Assembly (NCBI GenBank): GCA_902773395.1
Contig: CACYEJ010000034.1
Span: 1 to 10,285, forward strand
DNA length: 10,285 nucleotides
Reading direction: 5' to 3'
From: an uncultured Ruminococcus sp.
GTDB lineage: Bacteria > Bacillota_A > Clostridia > Oscillospirales > Acutalibacteraceae
Shown here: positions 4,303-10,285 of the stretch, piece by piece
Layout of the letters: each line of letters starts with the position of its first letter
Numbering within the stretch: the first letter of the stretch is position 1
The notes under the pieces: generated by a model
Database searches by the model: none
Told to the model about the DNA's origin: nothing
What the model saw: only the letters and a program-made list of their open reading frames with translations
Translations under genes and position numbers: made by a program

Positions 4303-7300
4303 ATGAATAATCAAGATTATTATATTGGTTTTGACATCGGCACGTCATCTATTGGAATGGCTGTAACCGATACATCATACAATTTGTTAAAGCATAAGAG
4401 TAATGCAATGTGGTTTGTGAAGCTTTTTGATGAAAGCAACGGTGCTGTGGAAAGAAGAGGCTTTCGTACAGCTTCACGCAGAACGTGGCGAAGGCGACAG
4501 CGTATTGAGCTGCTTCAAACGCTTTTTAATGAAGAAATAGCTCAAAAAGATGAAGCGTTTTTTCAAAGGCTTAGTGAAAGTAATCTGTACAGAGAAGATA
4601 AAACTGTACAAACGCCATTCGCAGTTTTTGCCGATCCGGAATTTACCGATAAGGAGTATCATACGTCTTACCCTACAATCTATCATCTCAGAAAGGATTT
4701 GATTGAAAGCAATGCTCCTCATGATGTGCGGCTGGTTTATCTTGCTATTCATCATTTGATAAAACACAGAGGACATTTTTTGTTTGATTCTCTTAGCGTT
4801 GAAGAGGTGGGATTATTTAAGAAGATTTTTGAACAGCTCTGTACCTTTTTAAGCGATGAATATCAAATTGAACTTACGTGTAACGATCCGGAAAAATTAG
4901 GGACTGTTTTGAAAGATCGCTCTCAAGGTGTGAATAAAAAGTATTTGGCTTGCTTGAAAATATGTGGAATCAATAAAAAACTACAGCCTCAGGAAGCAGC
5001 AGTCATTGCACTCATCTGTGGAAAAAAAGAGAGAGCATCATCTTTGTTTAATGAAGATGTTTTGGTTGAGGATAAGCCCCTTATGGTTGAGCTTACCGGA
5101 GATTTCGAAAAATGGACAAGCGATTATTCGGGCATTTTGGGTGAGAAATTTGAACTCATCGAGCAGTTGAAGGCAGTTTACGATTGGTCTGTGCTTGCAG
5201 ATATCCTTAACGGAGAAACATACATATCCGAGGCAAAAGTAAAAAGCTTTGATAAGCATAAAAGTGACCTTGCTTTGCTGAAAAAGTATATAAAGGAACA
5301 TTGTCCGGATAAATACAAAGAGGTTTTTAAGGAAAGCAGAAATGCTCTTGACAACTACACTGCGTACAGCGGTATGATAAAACACAACGGGAAAACCGGC
5401 GTACTCGAACAGAAATGTATTCAGGAAAGTTTTTGTGATTATTTGAGAAAGCTTCTTAAAGACTTGCCTCGGGACGGGTATGAAGGAATGTTTGCTGATA
5501 TCGAAGTTAAGACATTTATGCCTAAGCAGCGTAACAGCGATAACGGAGTTATTCCAATGCAGCTGAACCGTCTGGAGCTTGAAAAAATTTTGAATAATGC
5601 AAAGAGTTATCTTGCGTTCCTTAATAACAGAGATGAAAATGGTCTGACTGTTGCAGATAAGATAATGATGATTTTTGATTTTCGTATCCCGTACTATGTC
5701 GGTCCGCTGAACAAGCACAGTAAATATCATTGGCTTACGAGAAAAGAAGGCAAAATATATCCATGGAATTTTGAGCATGTTGTTGATATTGATGCGTCTG
5801 CTGAGAATTTTATAAAAAGAATGACAAGCAAGTGTACTTATCTTCAAGCTGAGGATGTCCTTCCAAAGGATTCTGTACTATACAGCAAGTTCTGCGTTCT
5901 CAATGAGCTTAACAATCTGCGTGTGAATGGCGAGAAAATAAGCGTGGAGTTAAAGCAGTCCATTTATCGTGATCTTTTTCTAACAAGAAAAAAAGTGACG
6001 AAAAAAGCACTTGAAAAATATTTTCATTCGTTTGGCTATGATGATGTTGATATCACAGGAATTGACGGTGATCCTAAGTCGAATATGAGATCGTATTTTG
6101 AGCTGAAAGACTACGGTCTGTCAGAGAGTGAGATGGACGAGATTGTCAAGCTGAACGCTATTTTCGGAGATGATAAAAAGCTTTTGAAAAAAAGACTTCG
6201 TGAAGAGTTTTCCGAAAAGCTTGATAATGATGCGATTGGACGAATTAGCAGATTATCTTACAGCGGCTGGGGCAAACTTTCGAGAAAATTTTTGTGTGAA
6301 ATATATGATATAGATCACCAAACAGGGGAAGCAATCAGTATTATTGAAGCGTTGTGGAACACAAATGATAACTTGATGATTTTGCTTGGGGCTAAATATG
6401 GATTTGCCGATAGCCTGAAGAAAGAGAATTCCATTGACATGGATAAAACGTTGACTGAGATTGTTGATTCTCTTTATGTTTCACCGCAGGTTAAGCGTCC
6501 TATAATTCAGTCTGTGAAGATGATGAAAGAAGTTGTCAAGGTGATGGGCAGACCGCCAAAGAAGATTTTTGTTGAAATGACCCGATCTGACGGTGAAAAG
6601 GGTAAGAGAAAAGAAAGTCGAAAGGATTATCTTAATAATCTTTACAAATCTTGCGGAAGAGATTCAGGCGAGTTGTTTGAAAGATTGCAGGGGATAGACA
6701 ACAGTTCTTTGAGGCAAGATCGTTTGTATTTGTACTTTACCCAGTTCGGAAAATGTATGTATACCGGTGAGGAGATTGTTTTTGACTCTTTGTTCGACAG
6801 CAATGTTTACGATATCGATCACATTTACCCTCGGTCTAAGGTTAAGGACGACAGCCTGAACAATAGGGTTCTGGTGAAAAAACAGGTCAATGCAGCTAAG
6901 GACAACGAGTATCCTCTCAGCGATGATATTAGGCACAAAATGATGCCGCACTGGAAAATGCTCCTTGAAAAAGATTTAATTACAAAAGAGAAATTTAAGC
7001 GTCTTACACGCTGCGAACCGCTCACTGATAATGAGTTGTCTGATTTTATCGCAAGACAGATTGTTGAAACATCACAGTCAACCAAAGCAGTTGCACAGAT
7101 ATTCTCACAGATGTATACTGATTCTGACATTGTGTATGTAAAGGCACGAAACGTGTCCGAATTCAGAAAGAATTTTGATTTTCTGAAATGTCGTGCGGTT
7201 AATGACCTTCATCACGCAAAGGACGCATATCTTAATATTGTTGTGGGTAATGTTTATGATGTTCTTTACACAAAGAACAAAGCGAACTTTATCAAAGGAT

Positions 7301-8253
7301 TACAAACTAAGAGATATAGTTTGAACCAGATGTTCTCCTTTAATATCAAGGGCGCATGGGTGAGTGACAACGATGAAAGTTTGTCCATTGTCAAAAAGAC
7401 GATGAACAAGAACAATATTGTCTATACTCGATATGCGTCATGCCAGCATGGAACGCTGTTTGATATTCAGCCTGTGAAAAAAGGTTCGGGGCAGGTTCCG
7501 CTTACAGCTTGTGGTCCTCGGTCTTCTATTGAAAAGTACGGCGGATACAATAAGGCTGCTGCCGCTTACTTTACGATTGTAAAATGCAAAGTCAAAAAGG
7601 GCAAAAAGATTCAGGAAAGCATTCGGATGCAGCCGATTAACTTGTATCAGGTCAATGAATTTGAAGCTGACCCTGTGACTTTCCTAAAGGATAAGTGTGA
7701 GCTTTGCGAGCCTGAAATACTTGTCAATCGTGTGAAGTACAATGCGTGTATTTCGATTGACGGATTCCGTATGCACCTGTCTAATAAGCAGGGAACATCG
7801 TTAGGATATAAGCCGGGTATGCAGCTTGTTCTTGGGTATCGGGTTGAAAAATATATTCGTAATATAACGAAGTATCTTGATAATGCGGAAGAGCGACCGG
7901 TAAACAAATATGACAAACTGAGCGAAGAAAAGAATATCGAGCTGTTTGATTTGCTTACGGATAAGATGATCTCGACTATCTTTAAGGTGAAGTTTCTTGA
8001 TATGGGCAATAAGATCAAAGGCAAGAGGGATAAGTTTATTGAGATACCGATTGAGAGGCAGTGTTATGTTCTCAATCAGATACTTAATATCCTGCATGCA
8101 AACACCATGTCGGGAGACCTGAAGTATATAGGACTTGCCGGGCAGGCAGGTAAAGTAACAACATCTATTGATCTTTCAAATGTCAATGGGTCTATTATGA
8201 TAGTCAATCAGTCAGCAACAGGATTATTTGAAAATTGCTATAAAGTAAAGTGA
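4303..8253 (+). CDS. cas9: Cas9 endonuclease, type II-A
   Basis: The protein has 1316 residues. ATG 4303 follows the SD AAGGTGG (4291-4297) by 5 bases; the in-frame GTG at 4294 lies inside the SD and is rejected. Cas9 with crRNA and tracrRNA cuts both strands of matching DNA next to a PAM. RuvC-I is YYIGFDIGTSSIG with Asp11. The Arg-rich bridge helix is at about 50-78 (ERRGFRTASRRTWRRRQR). The REC lobe spans about 80-740. RuvC-II is IFVEM with Glu758. HNH is YDIDHIYPRSKVKDDSLNN, with catalytic His840 and Asn863 (the same numbers as in S. pyogenes Cas9). RuvC-III is HHAKDAYLN with His971 and Asp974. The WED/PAM-interacting region contains YGGY at 1079 and ends in NQSATGLFENCYKVK. All nuclease residues are intact, so it should be active. 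The PAM arginine pair of S. pyogenes Cas9 is absent (see findings). Confidence 0.98.
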   Translation: MNNQDYYIGFDIGTSSIGMAVTDTSYNLLKHKSNAMWFVKLFDESNGAVERRGFRTASRRTWRRRQRIELLQTLFNEEIAQKDEAFFQRLSESNLYREDKTVQTPFAVFADPEFTDKEYHTSYPTIYHLRKDLIESNAPHDVRLVYLAIHHLIKHRGHFLFDSLSVEEVGLFKKIFEQLCTFLSDEYQIELTCNDPEKLGTVLKDRSQGVNKKYLACLKICGINKKLQPQEAAVIALICGKKERASSLFNEDVLVEDKPLMVELTGDFEKWTSDYSGILGEKFELIEQLKAVYDWSVLADILNGETYISEAKVKSFDKHKSDLALLKKYIKEHCPDKYKEVFKESRNALDNYTAYSGMIKHNGKTGVLEQKCIQESFCDYLRKLLKDLPRDGYEGMFADIEVKTFMPKQRNSDNGVIPMQLNRLELEKILNNAKSYLAFLNNRDENGLTVADKIMMIFDFRIPYYVGPLNKHSKYHWLTRKEGKIYPWNFEHVVDIDASAENFIKRMTSKCTYLQAEDVLPKDSVLYSKFCVLNELNNLRVNGEKISVELKQSIYRDLFLTRKKVTKKALEKYFHSFGYDDVDITGIDGDPKSNMRSYFELKDYGLSESEMDEIVKLNAIFGDDKKLLKKRLREEFSEKLDNDAIGRISRLSYSGWGKLSRKFLCEIYDIDHQTGEAISIIEALWNTNDNLMILLGAKYGFADSLKKENSIDMDKTLTEIVDSLYVSPQVKRPIIQSVKMMKEVVKVMGRPPKKIFVEMTRSDGEKGKRKESRKDYLNNLYKSCGRDSGELFERLQGIDNSSLRQDRLYLYFTQFGKCMYTGEEIVFDSLFDSNVYDIDHIYPRSKVKDDSLNNRVLVKKQVNAAKDNEYPLSDDIRHKMMPHWKMLLEKDLITKEKFKRLTRCEPLTDNELSDFIARQIVETSQSTKAVAQIFSQMYTDSDIVYVKARNVSEFRKNFDFLKCRAVNDLHHAKDAYLNIVVGNVYDVLYTKNKANFIKGLQTKRYSLNQMFSFNIKGAWVSDNDESLSIVKKTMNKNNIVYTRYASCQHGTLFDIQPVKKGSGQVPLTACGPRSSIEKYGGYNKAAAAYFTIVKCKVKKGKKIQESIRMQPINLYQVNEFEADPVTFLKDKCELCEPEILVNRVKYNACISIDGFRMHLSNKQGTSLGYKPGMQLVLGYRVEKYIRNITKYLDNAEERPVNKYDKLSEEKNIELFDLLTDKMISTIFKVKFLDMGNKIKGKRDKFIEIPIERQCYVLNQILNILHANTMSGDLKYIGLAGQAGKVTTSIDLSNVNGSIMIVNQSATGLFENCYKVK

Positions 8254-8263
8254 GATGATTTGA

Positions 8264-9139
8264 ATGAGTTGGCGTACTGTGGTGATAACAAAAACTTCAA
8301 AGCTCGATTATAGTCTTGGCTATATGGTTGTGCGTAATGTTGAGGAAACTATCAAAATACACATTAGCGAAATATCTGTTTTAATTATTGACAGTACGTC
8401 AGTCTCGCTTACTTCCTATTTGCTGAATGAGCTTATAAAAGCAAAGGTAAAGGTTATTTTCAGCGATGAAAAGCATAATCCCGTATCGGAGCTTACTGCG
8501 TACTATGGCTCTCACGACAGCAGCTTGAAGTTGAAATGTCAGATAGGCTGGGACGATTATGCAAAGAAGTATATTTGGACTCGGATTGTATCCGAAAAAA
8601 TAAAGAATCAAGCAGCTATTCTTGAGCATTTTGGTATTGACGGCAGCCGTATGATGTTAAAGTATATTAATGAAATAGAGCTTGGAGATGCGTCAAATCG
8701 TGAAGGGCATGCAGCGAAGGTATATTTTAACCGCCTTTTTGGAAAGGAGTTTTCAAGAAATAAAGACTGCCCGATAAATGCCGCACTTAATTACGGATAT
8801 AGTATTTTTCTTTCGGTTATTAACAGGGAAGTAGTTTGCAGCGGATATGTAACGCAGTTGGGAATATTTCACGACAATATGTTTAACAAGTATAATCTTA
8901 GCTGTGATTTAATCGAACCGCTTAGACCGATTGTTGATGCGTATGTTAAAGAGAATATTCTGACTGAATTTGAAAGAGAAGAAAAGTATTCTCTGCTCAG
9001 ACTTCTCGTAAAAGAAGTAACAGTTGACGAAAGAAAAACGACCCTTTTAAACGGAATAAAGATTTATTGCAAAAGTGTATTTGACGCAATAGAAGCCAAC
9101 GACGACAGTCTTATAAATTTTGTTAATTATGAGTTATAG
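8264..9139 (+). CDS. cas1: Cas1 spacer integrase
   Basis: The protein has 291 residues, usual for type II Cas1. It is the catalytic subunit of the Cas1-Cas2 integrase that joins new spacers to the leader end of the array. The metal-binding triad is visible as Glu147 (REGHAAKVYFN), His203 (GIFHDN) and Glu218 (DLIEPLRP). The N-terminal beta domain begins SWRTVVITKTSKLDY. The start lies 10 bases after the cas9 stop with only a weak GTGAG-type SD, so translation probably depends on coupling to cas9. The 3' end overlaps cas2 by 11 bases. Confidence 0.97.
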   Translation: MSWRTVVITKTSKLDYSLGYMVVRNVEETIKIHISEISVLIIDSTSVSLTSYLLNELIKAKVKVIFSDEKHNPVSELTAYYGSHDSSLKLKCQIGWDDYAKKYIWTRIVSEKIKNQAAILEHFGIDGSRMMLKYINEIELGDASNREGHAAKVYFNRLFGKEFSRNKDCPINAALNYGYSIFLSVINREVVCSGYVTQLGIFHDNMFNKYNLSCDLIEPLRPIVDAYVKENILTEFEREEKYSLLRLLVKEVTVDERKTTLLNGIKIYCKSVFDAIEANDDSLINFVNYEL

Positions 9140-9449
9140 ATATATGAGAGTTATAGTTTTTTTTGATATGCCTACAGAAACATCATCGGATCGCAGGGAA
9201 TACAGCAAGTTTCGCAGGTTTCTGATTAAAAGCGGTTTTATGATGATGCAGGAATCGGTGTATATCAAGCTAACCTTGAACCAGACAACCGCAAAGCTAT
9301 TAGTGGACAACATAAAAAAATCCAAACCGGCTGTTGGTCTTGTTCAGGTACTTGTGATTACCGAAAAACAGTTTCAGCGAATAGAAACTATTACAGGAGA
9401 GCCAAACAGAACGGTTTTGGACAGCGATGAGGCGGTGGTAATATTATGA
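9129..9449 (+). CDS. cas2: Cas2
   Basis: The protein has 106 residues. I chose ATG 9129 because II-A Cas2 proteins typically begin MSYRYMR; TTG 9120 and ATG 9144 are alternatives, and none has a clear SD. The fold is a small ferredoxin-like dimer that bridges Cas1 dimers. The first strand MRVIVFFDMPTET carries the conserved Asp13, and SGFMMMQESVYIKL is the usual second segment. The gene starts inside the end of cas1 (11-base overlap) and ends in an ATGA overlap with csn2, so its translation is probably coupled on both sides. Confidence 0.95.
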   Translation: MSYRYMRVIVFFDMPTETSSDRREYSKFRRFLIKSGFMMMQESVYIKLTLNQTTAKLLVDNIKKSKPAVGLVQVLVITEKQFQRIETITGEPNRTVLDSDEAVVIL

Positions 9450-10117
9450 TGGCGGCATACAAGTTTTTGTCTAAACCAATGAAGATTAACGCAGGGATTT
9501 GCTGCCTTATTATTGAAAACAAAAATCTTTTCAGAAAAACATGGGTAGATATTATCAATGAAAAGGGAGCAGAGTGGTTAGTGGTTTCCGAAAACTATGA
9601 ACCGTTTGTTTTTGAAAAGACAGTTGCAGTTATTGAAAATGTTCTTGATCTTAAAGGTTTTGATAAGAAGCTGATGACAAAAACATATCCGAGATTGGAG
9701 CAAACAGCTAATGAACTGTTTTATGAAGAGCTTGCAGATTTAAGACAGCGGCTAATAGAATTTGGGGACAAGATTAGTATTGAGTATGATTTTGATTATT
9801 CGTTTAATGACGATATCGCTGCGATTGATATACTGAAATTACTGTCATTTAGGATAAGAAAAGACGCAGATAACGATATGGATAATTTAGTGCTTTATAT
9901 GAAGCTGTTGAAAAAATACATGGGGACCAAGCTGTTTATTACAAGTAATTTATGGCTGTATTTTACAGCTGAGGAATGCGAGGTTTTGAACAAAACACTA
10001 TTATCGGCTGAGATAAATGTTTTGGATATAGAAAATACAATAACTGAAGATATGAAAAAGCAAAATCTTTACATAATTGATGCCGATTTGTGCGAAATTG
10101 TTGACAATTCTTTGTAG
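9446..10117 (+). CDS. csn2: Csn2 spacer acquisition protein
   Basis: The protein has 223 residues, the short Csn2 form (about 220, against about 350 for the long Csn2-St form). Csn2 forms a Ca-dependent tetrameric ring around double-stranded DNA ends and takes part in adaptation with Cas1, Cas2 and Cas9. Family-typical stretches are visible: the WVDIINEKGAEWLVVSEN region, the charged helical leg (about 80-130), KLFITSNLWLYFTAEECEVL and the C-terminal NLYIIDADLCEIVDN. ATG 9446 overlaps the cas2 stop (ATGA), with GGTGG (9434-9438) 7 bases upstream; ATG 9449 is possible. Its presence makes the locus subtype II-A. The last codons contain the -35 box of the array promoter. Confidence 0.95.
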   Translation: MMAAYKFLSKPMKINAGICCLIIENKNLFRKTWVDIINEKGAEWLVVSENYEPFVFEKTVAVIENVLDLKGFDKKLMTKTYPRLEQTANELFYEELADLRQRLIEFGDKISIEYDFDYSFNDDIAAIDILKLLSFRIRKDADNDMDNLVLYMKLLKKYMGTKLFITSNLWLYFTAEECEVLNKTLLSAEINVLDIENTITEDMKKQNLYIIDADLCEIVDNSL

Positions 10118-10129
10118 TAAGTGTATTAT
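10101..10129 (+). promoter_or_regulatory. CRISPR array (leader) promoter
   Basis: TTGACA (10101-10106), 17 bases, then TATTAT (10124-10129). The start would be near 10136, about 50 bases before the first repeat. The -35 lies in the last csn2 codons, so the array has its own promoter and need not rely on the cas operon. Confidence 0.75.
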
Positions 10130-10185
10130 TATAACATAGCCTTTGAAATTACCGTGTGCTGTATAGTGGGTGCATTTTATTTGAG
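10118..10185 (+). promoter_or_regulatory. CRISPR leader with II-A leader-anchoring sequence
   Basis: There are only 68 bases between the csn2 stop and the first repeat. The leader ends exactly in ATTTGAG (10179-10185), the sequence known in S. pyogenes and S. thermophilus II-A leaders to direct Cas1-Cas2 integration at the first repeat. This fixes the array polarity: new spacers enter at this end. Confidence 0.85.
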
Positions 10186-10285
10186 GTTTGAGAATAGTGT
10201 AATTTCATAAGGTAGTAAAACGAAAACAGTTATTATATAACTGTATTTAGGGTTTGAGAATAGTGTAATTTCATAAGGTAGTAAA
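10186..10285 (+). CRISPR. Type II-A CRISPR array, leader-proximal end (cut by window)
   Basis: The first repeat, 36 bases, is 10186-10221 (begins GTTTGAGAATAG, ends GGTAGTAAAAC). Spacer 1, 30 bases, is 10222-10251. The second repeat is 10252-10285, identical over the 34 bases present. The repeat ends GTTT/AAAC are complementary, as in other II-A repeats. A G precedes both repeats, so the boundary could shift by one base. Pairing to the tracrRNA at 4219-4248 shows that array and tracrRNA belong together. The number of further spacers is not visible. Confidence 0.95.

Noticed and set aside
5038..5847. 269-codon open frame antisense to cas9
   Set aside because: It lies wholly inside a confident cas9 coding region, has no RBS or recognisable domain, and is explained as a shadow of cas9 codon use.
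10143..10167. TTGAAA ... TATAGT as array promoter
   Set aside because: The spacing is only 13 bases; the TTGACA-17-TATTAT pair just upstream fits far better.

Overview
The window is AT-rich DNA with short intergenic gaps, strong Shine-Dalgarno sites and near-consensus sigma-70/sigma-A promoters. This points to a low-GC Gram-positive bacterium. The Cas9, Csn2 and HTH-Fic proteins look like those of gut Clostridia (Ruminococcus/Eubacterium-like), but that is an impression from sequence style, not a proven assignment.

Layout. (1) 1-2080, + strand: three closely packed genes of unknown function, the third a [4Fe-4S] ferredoxin domain fused to about 250 residues I do not recognise. (2) 2081-2567: a non-coding junction with a strong + strand terminator, a second perfect hairpin and a cluster of six copies of an 11-base motif, four of them as two exact tandem pairs. 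(3) 2568-3743, - strand: an HTH-Fic (AMPylase-type) gene with its own promoter. It is followed in the same frame, after one TAA codon, by a winged-helix-like fragment that runs through a bidirectional terminator-like hairpin. (4) 4086-10285: a complete type II-A CRISPR-Cas locus with tracrRNA (- strand), cas9, cas1, cas2, csn2 (+ strand), a short leader and the first repeat-spacer-repeat of an array that continues past the window end.

How the CRISPR locus fits together. cas9-cas1-cas2-csn2 form one operon (gaps of 10, -11 and -4 bases) behind a TTGACA-17-TATAAT promoter at 4086. The tracrRNA is encoded on the opposite strand between that promoter and cas9, from its own TTGACA-17-TATAAT promoter at 4292-4264. 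The two promoters face each other, so the predicted cas9 mRNA leader is complementary to the whole tracrRNA. The tracrRNA anti-repeat pairs with the array repeat over 21 continuous bases (one as a U-G wobble), plus a six-pair lower stem separated by a GA/AAGU bulge like that of Streptococcus pyogenes. The array has its own promoter overlapping the end of csn2, and the leader ends in the ATTTGAG sequence typical of II-A leaders. Cas1, Cas2, Csn2 and Cas9 would acquire spacers; tracrRNA, crRNA and Cas9 would cut the target.

Most worth a second look: the antisense and hairpin wiring of the tracrRNA/cas9 leader, the non-RxR PAM region of Cas9, a palindromic first spacer, the 11-base repeat cluster beside the Fic locus, and the unknown ferredoxin operon.
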